Assembly: GCF_963855985.1 (NCBI RefSeq)
Contig: NC_087104.1
Location: 13,950,001-14,014,000, forward strand
Direction of reading: 5' to 3'
DNA length: 64,000 nt
Origin: Ostrinia nubilalis
Lineage: Eukaryota > Arthropoda > Insecta > Lepidoptera > Crambidae
The position numbers and the translations under genes are program-made. The notes beneath the pieces were generated by a model. The model did no database searches and was not told the DNA's origin. It was given only the letters and a program-made list of their open reading frames with translations. Shown here in pieces: positions 10,575-22,830 of the stretch (positions are counted from its first letter, which is position 1; each line of letters starts with the position of its first letter).

Positions 10575-10907
10575 TCGACTGATTTTTTTAAGCATAACAA
10601 GGCAGGTACTCGTATCTGACCACAATCGCACCTGGTGTTAAGTGGGATGCAGTCTAGGATGGTACATAGTATCTGCCCAGTAAGTGCCTATTCACTCTCG
10701 CCTTGAAAGGCCCGGATTATAGTCTTCACGAAAGATAGCAGCAGGCAGCGAATTCCAGTCCCTAGCTGTTCGCATTATAAAAGAATCATCGAAACGCTTA
10801 GTGCGAGCTGGTGGAATGTTAGCAATATAGGGATGGTACACTATTCTGCGTCTGGTTCTCCGGTGATGGAAGAGGGCTGGTGGAATTAGTATAATTATTT
10901 CGCACAT
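10575..10907 (-). pseudogene. CR1/jockey-type LINE, C-terminal end
   Basis: The minus-strand frame includes RTRRRIVYHPYIANIP, TKRFDDSFIMRTARDWNSLP and AAIFREDYN, which resembles the C-terminal tail shared by jockey/CR1-type reverse transcriptases (a short His/Arg-rich stretch then an RTxxxWNxLP block). The frame then decays; downstream CTGGGCAGATACTATG and GTACCTGCCTTGTTATGC recur at 22.4 and 56.2 kb. 5'-truncated and inactive. Confidence 0.6.
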
Positions 10908-12084
10908 TTAATTTTCTCCTTTAGTTTCCCCTGACAGCTATCAAATTAAGCGGTTTAATTTATATCACAGAAATAGGCACAACTAATCTTAATATTTAAA
11001 TTTGCTTTGCTCAGTTTAAGTCTAGACAGCAGCTATCTAAGGATATACGGAAAAGGACAGGCCAATCACAACAGGACGACAACTGTCATAGGAGCGTGAG
11101 TACGCAAACGGCCATGGAGCTGGCGCGGCACCAAAACGCACAAGATGCCGTTCTAATGACGGACTTCCGGTTGGATACTGCGACTAGTGATGTGGGCTGA
11201 CGGCTGAAATCATCTATCGATATCTTACTATTTGTCATTTAGTTTGATAACGATTCACTTCAAGAAATCGATTATAGAACTAATACATAATTAGTGTTGT
11301 TGGCAAAAATATTTTTCAATAAATAAATAAACTCACTAAATAAACTACCGAAATGTAAGAAAGAATGGAGAACAGAGAAAAAAAAATGATAGCACAGTGA
11401 ATATCTAATGCCTTTGTGCCATAATAATAGACGACCTAATAATTAAGTATCGGAGATCCATTAGAATATTAGATGTTGGTGGAAAAGGGTTAAGCTATGG
11501 AATTATTATGTAGAGTCGAAAGATGAATGATCTGTTAAGTCGAAGATGTCACATTCACAAAGAGCAAAGGCTTATATTTGAGGTTTTAGAACATGAAACT
11601 ATAGGGATAGTATACAATTTGTGTTAGTGTAAGTAATTCAAACAGTTCCAAAATCCGTCTCTATTCTTGTTTAAGGTTTAAATCACAAATCACGGAGAAA
11701 GTATGTTCATAGTCTTGTAAATAGATTTTATCGACACTGTCCCCTCACTAAACATTTTCAGGTTTAGTTGATGTGATAAATACGCTCTCATTTTTTACAA
11801 TGAATTATTATTATTTTCTCGGAATCCATCGGTTTGTTGCGCAGAATCAGGAAAACTGTTGAATTCTCTTGTTACAAATTATTTCCAGAATGATATCACT
11901 ATGTCAGTGCTTTTATAAAACAAGGTAATGTTTGATATTGTTAGCTGATTCGATTTAGTTTTTTAACGATTTGGGTAATTTCCCGTTTGAACATTTCGCA
12001 ATTTTTTTGTATAGATTTTCTACTTAGCCTAACACTAATCCAGGTCTTACTTTACACAGGTATGTACCATCTTAAACTGCATCT
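10908..12084. other. Unannotated stretch
   Basis: No recognised gene or repeat. A modestly GC-richer piece near 11060-11190 has no convincing frame. Confidence 0.35.
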
Positions 12085-12240
12085 CCATTAAACGGGTCTA
12101 TCCCCACCTCTCGTTCCCACCACTGCAACTCCTGTGTTGCCAGGATTCACAGCTTGACTGCTATAAAAACCCAACCAACGAAGGTCAAGTTTGTCCCGGG
12201 GGAAAGTTAAACTGTCATTGGACCCGATACAAATTATTGC
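12085..12240 (+). repeat. Dispersed repeat R (CCCACCTCTCGTTCCCACC family)
   Basis: Shares CTCTCGTTCCCACCACTGCA, AAAACCCAACCAACGAAGGT and GTCCCGGGGGAAAGTTAAAC with copies near 18.9, 24.3, 55.1, 55.4 and 62.8 kb on the plus strand and 17.4 kb on the minus strand. Full copies run to about 220 bp. No inverted ends, no tRNA-like promoter boxes that I can see, and no clear tail. Confidence 0.6.
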
Positions 12241-12989
12241 ATCTCAATCAGCAAGCGGTCAAATGCCTCATTCTGCATAAAAAAGGAATCAATTTGCAGT
12301 CTTCTCTAATCAGTGCAAACGTTAGCACTAGATGACGTCACGTTCACGGTTGAGTCTATTCCACAAAAAACAACATGGTTTCCAACGCCGGTTCTCGACC
12401 CGGACGTCCTTTGATTTAATAAACAAAACAAGCTTGCTTCTGCAATGGTAAGACCGAAAATACATTTTATAGCCAAACTTCTGCCAAGCGATCAATTGCT
12501 GGATATAGATTAAATTGTAGGTTATTGGTACCGAGTTTGGGTGCAATTAAATTTTGCAGAATGTATCAGAGCGAGGAGGTAGCAAATGGATGACTTGTTA
12601 CTTGACGTACAGAGGCATATCAAGCTTAACACTTGCATCTTAAGCAATCCTAATAGGGGCTATTTTGCAACATAGATAATAGTCTGATGTGCTTTCGAAT
12701 GTATCTATACAGGATATGTGGAACAAGTAGCAATCCTTTAATTTATAGAGTGACAAAAGAACTAGAATACATGACTACTCAAATCGTTGGTGCCAAAAAT
12801 TTTGTTAACTCACGGCAGGAACATAACATACCTCGAACATGATCGATGTGTAGTGTGTACCAATTGGGTCCTCTGACATGGTATCTGTGAAGATTGAAAT
12901 CATATTTAAACTGAGTAAAATAAGTTTAGTTTCGTTTGAGAATCGAACTCGAAGCCTGTGAGACGAGAGAGCTCGTTTCTAATCAGTCT
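12241..12989. other. Unannotated stretch
   Basis: A 72-codon frame on the minus strand (12328-12546) has no recognisable domain and is treated as chance. Confidence 0.3.
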
Positions 12990-13199
12990 TCTAAATATAA
13001 CTCAAAGGTGACTGACTGACTGACTGACATAGTGATCTATCAACGCACAGCCCAAACAACTGGATGGATCGGGCTGAAATTTAGCATGCAGGTAGATGTT
13101 ATGATGACGTAGGCATCTGCTAAGAAAGGATTTCACGAAACTCCACCCCTTAGGGAGTAAAACGGGATCCACGCGCACGAAGTTGCGGGCGGCCGCTAG
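12990..13199 (+). mobile_element. Helitron-like element, GCGGCCGC-ended
   Basis: Starts TCTAAATATAACTC and ends GGGCGGCCGCTAG before a T; carries (GACT)n near the start. Same family as 7980-8188 in opposite orientation. The base before the start is T rather than A, so the 5' edge is less certain. Confidence 0.5.
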
Positions 13200-13887
13200 T
13201 TAAAAATAGATGTAAAATACTATTACACCGAGATCATAAATAGAAATCATAGATAAGAGATAGTCATAGATCAGAGATACGAGATAAATAAGGCTCATGC
13301 ATTAGTCATTTTGGCGAATATGCTATAGATATTTACCTATTATCAAAACTATTATCGGTCACCATCAAGCACTCACCCAGAATAGAGGGCAAGACGTAAA
13401 CCGGCAAAATCAAAATATCCAAGTTTTCCGAAAATCAACAAACGGTATAAATTATCACATGTTCATTCACAATGTATCGAAGTACAGAAACTCTATCCAG
13501 TAACTAGGTCACTGAAATAGCGTTGGGGATCAACATTCATTGCCATTTTCATCCAATTTAATATGATTTTATATTTTTACATCTATCAATATCTTAAGGC
13601 ATCCATTTTCATCATTTAGGCATCATTTTCTTTGAACTTATTTTGTAATGCATATGAAATGCTTAGTTTAATTTGTCGTATTTTTTTTGGTAAGTATCCG
13701 AAAAGGATATTTTGGAACTACGGTTACAAAAATATCGCCGTTTACCCGTGGTTCTGGTGGGTAGAAGTTATAGGAGGAATCCACTTCTTGTTCTCACTAC
13801 TCCTGTATAGCAACCGACAGTAAAAACCCGAACTCTAATGGAATACTATTCAAAATTGATCGCATTCGAGTGAACAGGCCTACTCAT
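13200..13887. other. Unannotated stretch
   Basis: A 63-codon frame at 13632-13823 is rich in aromatic and hydrophobic residues but matches nothing I know. No splice or promoter context supports it. Confidence 0.3.
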
Positions 13888-13948
13888 CATCACCATCATC
13901 TCAGCAATAAGACGTCCACTGCTGAACATAGGCCTCCCCCAATGAAGG
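13888..13948 (-). mobile_element. RTE-type LINE 3' tag
   Basis: Imperfect (CAT)n, CTCAGCAATAAGACGTCC and ACTGCTGAACATAGGCCTCC; about 60 bp survive. Confidence 0.65.
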
Positions 13949-14504
13949 CGAAAGTCTACAACCAATGTGTATTACCTGTGTGATGACTCATGATTCGGAA
14001 ACGTTATAGGTCTTATACAGAAGCTCAAAGTTGCACAATGCACAGTGTCCTATGGAGAGGGCTATGCTCGGTGTTTCTTTACGAGATGGAATCAAAAATG
14101 AACAGGCCTACTGCACACATTTTGTTATTATCAAAACCAACACTGGGTGCATCCAAGGTGATTTTGAAATCACATGCACGTTAACGTAAACCATTGGCAA
14201 AGAAAATAAACAGCAACGGTTTACGACTGCGCTGGCGCATATAGCGTGTGTGAGATCGGTGCTGTTGGTTTTTGGCCGATTTGGTTAGCAAAATGCCTTT
14301 AGACTGGAAATCATACAGTGATTTTCCATTTTGTGTGTCATAATAGTACAACTTTCTGATTACTAGACTTGGGCATGGCTAAAAACGTTAATAATATATT
14401 TTTAATTATTACTTCAGTATGAGCTGGAAAGTCCATGCACTCTACTCCTATCTACTGTGGAATGCCTAAAACGTTTCATAAAGTTTTACTCTAAATATTT
14501 CATC

Positions 14505-14616
14505 TCACATGTTAAATGGCCTGAAACGTAACGATAACCGGTGATTTTTGTATGGAGTTTGAAAGATTTTTGACGTTTGTTACAATCAAAGTAAGATGGT
14601 GCAACCCAGCCTAAGA
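14505..14616. mobile_element. MITE, GGCTGAGTTGCAC family, left end decayed
   Basis: Core TTTTTGACGTTTGTTAC and right end AAGTAAGATGGTGCAACCCA followed by GCCTAA. The left terminus is degraded to GGCCTGAAACG. Confidence 0.55.
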
Positions 14617-14943
14617 ACTCACCTACTTTGGGCAAAGAAATATTAAATATAAACCCTTATAATTTTCGTTTAAAACCAACAATACTTCAATGCCGTAGCG
14701 TTCGTTTTCTGTCATACACGTAATGTCACGTCAATATATTCAATTTATCTGGGCCGGTATGAACGGAAATTGAGATTTCATCTCTCTGCCTTTGTATTGA
14801 CTGACGGGCTGATATTTTTTGTATGTAATATATCAACTTGTGGAGTGATTGATATTTCGAGAGCTTGTGAAAAGTCAATGCTACGTTGATTGGACAGCAG
14901 TCAGTATAGGACATTTAAAATGTTGTTAATGAACAATATTTTC
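14617..14943. other. Unannotated stretch
   Basis: Nothing recognised; the 62-codon minus frame here looks incidental. Confidence 0.3.
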
Positions 14944-14944
14944 A

Positions 14945-15012
14945 AGCTGGAAATTATTGGGAGAGGTCTATGTTCAGCAATGGACGTCCTGTGGCTGAAA
15001 TGATGACGATGA
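14945..15012 (+). mobile_element. RTE-type LINE 3' tag
   Basis: Ends TATGTTCAGCAATGGACGTC then a (GAT)n-like tail; plus strand, about 65 bp. Confidence 0.65.
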
Positions 15013-16226
15013 AAGCTTTTTTACAAAATTAAAAATAGCAAAAAAAAGTGTCATTATTCCATTGGACCTCTCATTCTATGAGTTGTCATCAAGTTGTCAA
15101 GTTACTCCAATTATCTTGGTAATTACAAAGTAGGTACACCAACTTATTTAACTTTATTAAAAAAAAACATGGATAATCAGATGAGTTACAACAGTTGCTA
15201 TCTAGATCCAAAGGAGTTTCTGCTGAATAAGTTATTCACCAGAAAAAGTGAAGCAATATTTTAAAATTCAAACTTCCTCATAATCCCTTACTAGGATGTG
15301 CAACCGTCTCGCAAATATTTGCAGCGACGATGCAGCCGAGGTCAATCTTACTAAGCCCAAGCCAAAAACGCCTTAAAAATCCCCAGACACTAGTACAAAA
15401 CACCCTTTTTAACGAATCACCTTACAGGCGAGAATTGTTAAGCAGAATTCGGGTCGTAAAACCGATGTCTGTTGTCACCTGCACTCGAAATTGCATCTTA
15501 ATTGAAAAGAATTGGAGTTGATATCAGAACGGACATTTCAATAACTGCCTCAGTTGCAAAACGTTGTAACTGCAAATTTGCTAGCGATTAATTTTTTGCT
15601 TTATTTCTGAAAGCTTTAGGTTTATTATGATTTGGTTAATTTAAGCCTAAGTGCAGTGCTCTTTGCCTGTTTCAGGGATGCACGGACATCTAGACTGATT
15701 TATAGTTATAATAAATATATGGCTGTTTAATTCTCCAGATTATCTACACGTTCTTAAGAAGTGTGCGTGGGCCAACGTATTATCGTCATTTTGGCTATCT
15801 TCTGCATTAAGGAAAAGTTTTATGAAGTTTTTAACGCAAAAACATTTTTGAAATGTTGCTATTTTAAGTGACGGTACTACATAAATACTTTTAGATTACT
15901 CATGATTTAGCACCAAGGTTTTTGCCTAAGTTTTTTTTAATACTAAGTGACGGAAAAAGTAATAGTTCATTAAAAACTTTCATAGTCTTTTCCTATGTAT
16001 CATTCGAAGTGACAGCCTCAGTATTTATGTAGCATTGGAATATCAACTTTATGGCATTGATTTATGGCACAGTTATGCTCGCTGACGCTGTTTAAATAAA
16101 CAACATTGTAAAAACAATAAAACAAATGCATGTTTTCGATACGTTTTATGGCTTTTTAATCGATCGGTAGTAAAGTTATTTTCGCAGAGTGCATTGTACG
16201 ACCTTTTTTGTGACACACGTGCATTC
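15013..16226. other. Unannotated stretch
   Basis: No supported gene. AT-rich, with a 63-codon frame at 15330-15521 lacking any recognised motif. Confidence 0.35.
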
Positions 16227-16227
16227 A

Positions 16228-16355
16228 ACGTAAATAGCACCTGGCCTATGTCACTTAGAGCTCCTATCGATATAAAAATAAATTAAATTCCACGAAAATC
16301 ACATACCCAAAATATCGATAGATCTCTAAGTGGATTAGGCCCGGTGCTATTCGCG
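16228..16355. mobile_element. Short fold-back element
   Basis: Left arm AAATAGCACCTGGCCTATGT, then CACTTAGAGCTCC and TATCGATAT. The right arm repeats these in inverted order as ATATCGATAGATCTCTAAGT, then GGCCCGGTGCTATT. Arms are about 41 nt with a few mismatches; the loop is AT-rich. GTGCTATTT recurs just outside, so a larger composite is possible. Confidence 0.6.
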
Positions 16356-16699
16356 CAGGTGCTATTTGGGAAGGTGCTCAAAGTGGAATATGTCGTCCAT
16401 TCAAGGTATACTCAAAACATACCTACCTAGTCGAGTGGAGATCACGTCTCGGTAAACTCAGTATAGGACATCGCTCGATGGACCGACGACCTCGAAGGTG
16501 TTGGCAGTGACTGGAGCGTCAAACCGTGTACTAGGTCATTGCCTGAAACGATGATGATACCAGTTTCAACCGACTCTCGTTCTCTACGAGGCAGTTAAAT
16601 GAATAAATTATCCATTTAGAAATGTGTAACACAGTGCCGCGCCCGTTTAAAGTGTACCTATTAAATACTTATTTAAATACAGTTTAATACGAGTAGGCA

Positions 16700-16862
16700 T
16701 GATGGGCAAATGGGCAGGCCTCCCACTAAGTGGACCGATGATCTGGTGAAGGTCGCGGGAGGTGCCTGGATGCGAGCGGCGCAGGATCGGTCTTCGTGGA
16801 AATCCTTGGGGGAGGCCTTTGTCCAGCAGTGGACGTCTTTCGGCTGAAACGAACGAACGAAC
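16700..16862 (+). pseudogene. RTE-type LINE C-terminus with (GAAC)n tail
   Basis: The plus frame shows GRPPTKWTDDLVKVAGG, AWMRAAQDRSSWKSLG and EAFVQQWTSFG-stop, then CGAACGAACGAACGAG. The tail type matches copies at 38.8 and 62.7 kb and differs from the (GAT)n copies, so it marks a second RTE subfamily. Confidence 0.8.
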
Positions 16863-17399
16863 GAGTAGATAAGATGCTTGTTTCAAATAAAATTTAACGC
16901 TATTTTTAACCGACACATGAATAAATAGGTACCTAAAATAAATAAAAGAATACACTGCTGATATCTTGATACACCTAAATAGAATTACAAAATAATTCAT
17001 CATGCATCGTTCTAAAACGAATTTCACACAAATTCGTACAATTTGTTTCAATGCAATAATAAAATTACCCTGCCTATTATTTTGTAGCGTCTACAATTCA
17101 GCAACTGTAAGCAAGTTCTCTATATTTTAGAATTTAATGAGAAACACTTTATTTCATTGTATTTCATTTGCCTTCGTAATAAATTGATATTCCTAAATTA
17201 TTTCAGAGTACCCGAGAGGTGAACCACGGACACCGCGGACAGTATTAATCATAATATCATCATCATCAACATCATCCATAGGAAATTAATATGGTGAAAT
17301 ATTATTCTTCTAAAGGTTATTTATGCCATTTTTCGTTATTCAGTCATCTGCTTCTTCATCTTTAACTGCCAACTCTACTAACGTTTCTTCGGATAAATT
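16863..17399. other. Unannotated stretch
   Basis: AT-rich; no recognised element. Confidence 0.3.
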
Positions 17400-17520
17400 T
17401 AATTGCGGATTAACTAATTAAACTTTCCCCGGGACAGTACCGGATTTCATTGGCAGATTTTTTTTGCCGGTCAAACTGTAGATCCTGGTTACACAGGAGT
17501 TGCAGTGGTGGGTACGATAG
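17400..17520 (-). repeat. Dispersed repeat R, minus-strand copy
   Basis: Contains the inverted AAACTTTCCCCGGGAC, TTCATTGGCAGATT and ACACAGGAGTTGCAGTGGTG blocks. Truncated relative to the plus-strand copies. Confidence 0.5.
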
Positions 17521-17582
17521 CAATAAGATAAATACCATACAAGCTGATTTTATTTATAGTATTTGGGCAATGATTAGAAGTA

Positions 17583-17975
17583 GTTTCATCATCAGCCAGA
17601 TAGTTTTGACGGTTCCAACTCCTTGCCAGACAATCTTTTTAGGGTAGCTACCAAAGCCACGATGACCCAAACTTCATGATGTACCTACTTATATTCTTGT
17701 CTTTATTGGGAGCATGCGCTGACAAACTTTCAGCTTTTATAAAACGACGTGGGTCTGGCGTTCACTAGCTCTGTGACGAGAGGTGGGAATAGTCTTGGAC
17801 TGCTGCTGCGTCGTCCACGTCGTTTTATAAAAACTGAAAGTTCGTCAGCGCATGCTCCCAAAAAAGGCAAGAAAGTGCATCATAAAGTTTGGGTCATCAT
17901 GGCTTTGGTAGCTACCCTAAAAAGATTGTCTGGCATGAGTTGGAACCGTCAAAACTATCTGGCTGATGATGAAAC
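17583..17975. mobile_element. Long-armed fold-back element
   Basis: Left arm about 17583-17752 and right arm about 17808-17975 are inverted copies. GTTTCATCATCAGCCAGATA opens the element and its reverse complement closes it; GGTAGCTACCAAAGCCA and GAGCATGCGCTGAC also pair. TA flanks both ends. Arms of about 168 bp with a loop of about 55 bp dominate the element. No transposase. Confidence 0.75.
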
Positions 17976-18865
17976 TAGCTAACTCGCTATTTCTTTTCGA
18001 CTTGCACCGCACCTGTTCACGCGTAATGGGATTATTCTGCAACGATTCGTCGTAAGTAGGTTTACGAGCTGCTATTAGGGATACCTTCCGAATGAACGTC
18101 GTTACGGCGGGATCATAGGGAATAGTAGATATTCTTTGCAATTGCCATTGTTGGAAGAAAAACTTGAGCTGTTTTATTGTTGATCCGATAATACATTTTA
18201 ATGAGATACACAATGACTGTTAATGTTTGAACGCAATAAGAAAAGATTACTCAAATAAATGTTTTGAAATGTATATCATTGATGAACCAAAAAGAAACTG
18301 AAGAAGTGAAAGCATTAGACGGAGGTATCTCGTATTACAGCTAACTAAATTAATCTTTTTTATTTTACAAATTTTGATAATTAAATTAATTTGCTAGGAA
18401 CACCTGACTCTACATTTTTGTTTGCAAAATTACGCTTATTAAAAAAAGTTTTGTTAGTTTGGATTTGGACTAAATAAATAGAAAGAAAAAGAAGAAAGAA
18501 ATAAAAATATTTTTATTTGGTCCAAACATCCTTAGACTACTTTTATGCAACAAGGCAGGTATTTGACCTACAACAATATAATTACTTACTTATGTAGTTA
18601 AATTTGAACTAAAATAAATACGTATTAAAATGATATTAAATGCCACAATTTTGGCCTTGACTCTGTATCAACTAATGAAAGAAACTTTTGACCTAACACA
18701 ACGTTCATAGCATCACCTTCAAAAATAACTAACGTTTTCAAACAAAAAACGTAACTAATTCAATCATCGGTCGTTGTTGGCATTAGACATGGGTCCGAAA
18801 GTTTTGGCAAGCAGTGATCTTCGAATTTTTACTGTAGGTATTCGTTGACAAGACACCATTCACTA
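17976..18865. other. Unannotated stretch
   Basis: No recognised gene. A 98-codon minus frame partly overlaps the fold-back arm and is not believed. Confidence 0.3.
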
Positions 18866-18962
18866 ATAGGTACGGGACAATTCCCACCTCTCATTCCCAC
18901 CGCTGCAACTCCTGTGTAGGCTTGACCGCCAATAAAAACCCAACCAGTGAAGGTCAATACTA
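18866..18962 (+). repeat. Dispersed repeat R, partial
   Basis: GGGACAATTCCCACCTCTCA, GCAACTCCTGTGTAGG and AAAACCCAACCAGTGAAGGT; internal deletion of the AGCCAGGATCTACAG block. Confidence 0.55.
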
Positions 18963-19432
18963 AATATTCACAGATTGTCGACTTATGATGGGCAAACGCT
19001 GCTTACTGGTAAATACATCATAAGCTTGATTGTCAAGTTTATCCCATTTACGTGACAGATTTGTGAAAAAGACTGCTGTTTAGTGCCTAATTAGTTATAA
19101 AATATAGGAATACCGTAATAAGTATTCGTTTAACGACCAGAATCAGGTTCGTGAGTCACTCGCCGCTGATAAGGTTATAGGCGATCCCTGACAAGTCCGG
19201 ACTTGTCGCGAAGAATATTTCTGAGTCTTGCGTCAGCTATCGTATGTTATTTTGCGTACGTGACTAGATTTAATTTTTATTTTCGAGGACAGTTTTATGT
19301 CGTTTTGTTGTGGTTTGATTGATTTTATTTTGTGTCTTATATTTGCAATCAAATTAGTAAGTAGCTAATTGAAATGACACTCAAAATAGCGCAGATTCAA
19401 GTCTGTAATTAGTTACCCATCAATCTCATTAT
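18963..19432. other. Unannotated stretch
   Basis: Nothing recognised. Confidence 0.3.
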
Positions 19433-19612
19433 CATCATTTTTCAGCCATAATAGGACATCCACTGCTGAACATAGGCCTCCCCCAATGATGTCTATAATG
19501 ACCTGTTGGTAGCAGCTTGCATCCAGCGCCTTCCTGCTACCTTTATGCGGTCGTCGGTCAACCTTATATTAACCTACGTCCGTTTCCATACGTGGTCTCC
19601 ACTCCAGAATCA
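19433..19612 (-). mobile_element. RTE-type LINE 3' end
   Basis: Poor (CAT)n tail, TAGGACATCCACTGCTGAAC, GCGCCTTCCTGCTACCTTTA and GTGGTCTCCACTCCAGAA. About 180 bp, minus strand, with frame-disrupting changes. Confidence 0.7.
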
Positions 19613-21055
19613 TCCACCGTGAAACATCAATTTATAGTCCAATTTTAAGCTGGAGAAGCCCAATTTTAAGGGCAAATTTAAACCTAGTTTAATACTGGCC
19701 AGCTAAAATGAAAACAGGAGGTTAAAGAAAAGTGACTTCTAACGACTCAATGACATGCTCAACTCAAAACAGTTGCAAATCAAAAACGCGCACGCGCAGA
19801 CATCAAAGTGGTGTGCAGGTACAGTCAACTGCACATCAGACAATATTTTCGTTGTAATATAGTGCCTATTACTACGAGATAAGATTCATAGTGCTAGCTT
19901 GACGTGCTGTTTGTACTTTCAAAGAGCCCCAATAATTAACAGAGCAATTTGTCAACGCATTTCGCACGTTTCACGGTGTCGGTGGTGCGTACAGTACACG
20001 TCAAGTTTCGGGGAAACTGACGCTCTTGGACGGGCTACTAAATTTGTGATTTATTTGTGGGTTACTGAAAACTACAGACAGAAAGTGGTGTCTTTTCACT
20101 CATTTTCCTTGACACTGAAGGTCGATATAATAATAGATATAAAGATTTTACACTTAAAAATGTAGAATTTTATATTAGTGGGTACCCAACTACGTGAGAC
20201 GTAGCAATAGCTCTTTGATAATTTTCTTGCTGAAAGTGATTTTATTTTATTTTTCATTTAATAAAGAAATAAAGCTAATAATATTAAGGTGCACAAATAA
20301 ATACTTAATGTGTTACGTCACAACCATTTTATAACAAAGATAAAAAAATCTCAATTAATTTTAGCCAAAATATAGACATTTTCACCCATTTCCAATTTAA
20401 TAAATCTAATGAAAACTTAATCCATTGTTCTCTACATTTATTAAAATACCCTTTAATTATTCTGTCCTTGAAATCGCATTAATGAAATTGATACCTAGGT
20501 AATACTTAGTGTAATAACCCATTTATGTAACCGCCAATCTCATGGCCGCAGCTATTAGTCGCGAGCGACATTGACCTTCATCATAGAATAAAATAGTTAC
20601 AGAACTTTCTAAAAATATGCCAACAAAAAATACGAAAGAAAAATAATTTGTAGCCTCCGGGAAAACTAAGAAAACGAAGCATTTTTTGCTTAAAAAATAA
20701 TTTTTAAAAGTTCTTGAGACAGAAATAAGTATTTTTTCAAACATCATCACGCGATGTCTATTAATTGATTACTGGGAAATCCCATCCAAAGTCATTCTGA
20801 GGTAGTTCCCGTTTCTGTACACGCATACTTGAGTCACACACAAAAAATGTTACAAACTGCACTAAAATAGCTCAACAAATGGTAGCAATATTGATCTAAT
20901 GATAAATATTGAGAAACATTCTATACATCTAAACGTTGATTTTATTTTATTTATTTATTATTTACAGCAAGCTGCCTGTTTGCTTAGAGAAATGATATGA
21001 TATGAGTGAAATTGTCACGTATTATAGGACTCTACATATTTTTCTATGTCTACAG
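19613..21055. other. Unannotated stretch
   Basis: Frames at 19899-20165 and 20523-20750 have no recognised domains. No element ends found. Confidence 0.35.
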
Positions 21056-21058
21056 TCA

Positions 21059-21205
21059 TCATCATCATCTCAGCTATAGGACATCCACTGCTGAACATAG
21101 GCCTCCCCCAATGATTTCCACAAAGGCCGGTTGATAGCCGCATCCAGCGCCTCCCTGCCACCTTTATGAGGTCGGCCATCTTGTGGATGCACTTTCCGGT
21201 TGCCT
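21059..21205 (-). mobile_element. RTE-type LINE 3' end
   Basis: (TCA)n tail, CTATAGGACATCCACTGCTG, ATCCAGCGCCTCCCTGCCAC, then decayed TTGTGGATGCACTTTCCGG. Confidence 0.7.
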
Positions 21206-21488
21206 ACAAAACGTTAGGTATAAAAAATTTAGAGTCCTATCATACGACATTGAATTCTCTATGACACAGGTCATGGTCATTGCGCTGGTCTGCTCAAGGC
21301 CAGTCCATTGGCAACTGTTGCCTAGGCGGCCCTACGCCAGATTTTAATTCGAAAGAAGCGTAACGCTACATAGAATTAACACCGTTGACAACCTGACATG
21401 TGTATTTTTGTGAACACATTTTGGTAGTGCTAGCTTGTTGAAATTTTGTTGGAACATGTTTAACGCTATTTAAATTGACTGTAACATA

Positions 21489-22249
21489 CAGGGTGTTTGG
21501 CGCATCGTGTGCCAAAATTATTTGGCGGATAGAATGGGTCATTTCCTATATTTTCAGCCCCCATAACACGTTCCATGCCAGGCGGCTACTTTTATATGAT
21601 TTTTTTTAGTAATTTCACCAAAATACCCAAATCGCATCATTTAATTTCGATTTAAAAAAAAACTACTAGGCGTAGCCTCAAAGTAAATATTTTGTTTTGA
21701 CGTACATTGATGTAGGGTTGCATCAAATCTAAATTTAGTGGCAAATATCATCTAGTTTTTTTTAAATTCAGCTTTGAAGTTTTCCGAAAAATTAAAAATG
21801 GACTGATCAATTAAGTTTACATGGCTATAATAAAAAAATTAAAAGAGATAGCGATCTTCGGATTTTAGCAAAACTTCTCTAGTCTATCCCCATTCAAACG
21901 GTAAACTAATCTTGTTTAAATAATAACAACAACCTCACAAATTCCTTAAATTAGTGCATTGACTCTACTCGGACTGATATTCAAATTTTGAATTTTGAAC
22001 CTTTTTTTTTACTTTACAATAAGTTCAAAGCAGGTAAAAACTTCACAAAATATTTACTTTGAAGCTACGCCTAGTATTTTTTTTTTAAATTGAAATTAAA
22101 TGATGTGATTTGGGTATTTTGGTGAAATTACTAAAAATTAATATAAAAGTAGCCGCCTGGCATGGAACGTGTTATGGGGGCTGAAAATATAGGAAATGAC
22201 CCATTCTATCCGCCAAATCATTTTGGCACACGATGCGCCAAACACCCTG
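21489..22249. mobile_element. Fold-back DNA element with about 210-bp terminal inverted repeats
   Basis: Ends CAGGGTGTTTGGCGCATCGT and its inverse, each flanked by TA. Pairing extends through GGCGGATAGAATGGGTCATT, ATTTTCAGCCCCCATAACAC, CACCAAAATACCCAAATC and AGGCGTAGCCTCAAAGTAAA on both sides. The unpaired centre is about 350 bp and non-coding. TA duplication and the CAGGGTG terminus point to a non-autonomous Tc1/mariner-group element. Confidence 0.8.
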
Positions 22250-22356
22250 TATAATAATCTATCTAGCTATGTGTCAAAGTATTGTGTAAAAGTGGTGACA
22301 TAGTGACTATTTTTTATTTGCGTTTAAAAAGTAATACTGTATGCAAATCAATCATA

Positions 22357-22478
22357 TAATATTTTTTTATGCATAACGAGGCAGGTATTTGAGCACAATC
22401 GCACCTTATGTTAAATTCTAGGATGGAACATATCTGCCCTGTAAGTGCCTATTCACTCTCGCCTTGAAAAGGCCCGGA
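22357..22478 (-). mobile_element. CR1/jockey-type LINE 3' tail
   Basis: Shares AACGAGGCAGGTATTTGAGC, CACAATCGCACC, TATCTGCCCTGTAAGTGCCT and TCTCGCCTTGAAAAGGCCCG with the copy at 10575; begins with a T-run equal to an antisense poly(A). Confidence 0.6.
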
Positions 22479-22734
22479 AACACTTGTGAAAGAAAATCAT
22501 AAACTAAACGACTCGAATCGGACTACAATTTTCAGCAAAACAGCTCAAAAAAGTATCAAAAATTAAAGCGCATCTTTAACTGTCTTCACGACACCCACCG
22601 CAATTAGCTCGTCAAACGCTTCAAAGACAATTTCCAACTACACTCGTTTCCACTAATTGCACAACAAAAACCACCGTCACCAGGTCTACTCAGTCAGTTC
22701 CAGGAAGTCTGGCTCCCAGGCAGCTGGCCAAGAC

Positions 22735-22830
22735 CTTGGCGATGCCGATGTGGCCGGGTGAAGGGCATCCGCGTGCGGTGACCGGCCGACGAACCGATCT
22801 CCTAAATAAATAAATATAGCTGAAAAGCCG
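22735..22830 (+). other. GC-rich tail-like fragment ending in (AAAT)n
   Basis: GTGGCCGGGTGAAGGGCATC, GTGACCGGCCGACGAACCGA then AAATAAATAAATA. Composition and tail suggest a LINE 3' UTR, but I do not recognise the family. Confidence 0.35.

Noticed and set aside
16647..17051. 134-codon minus frame
   Set aside because: Antisense of an RTE C-terminal end fused to random AT-rich sequence.
20523..20750. Hydrophobic 75-codon minus frame as a membrane protein
   Set aside because: AT-rich composition explains the Phe/Leu content; no homology cue or gene context.
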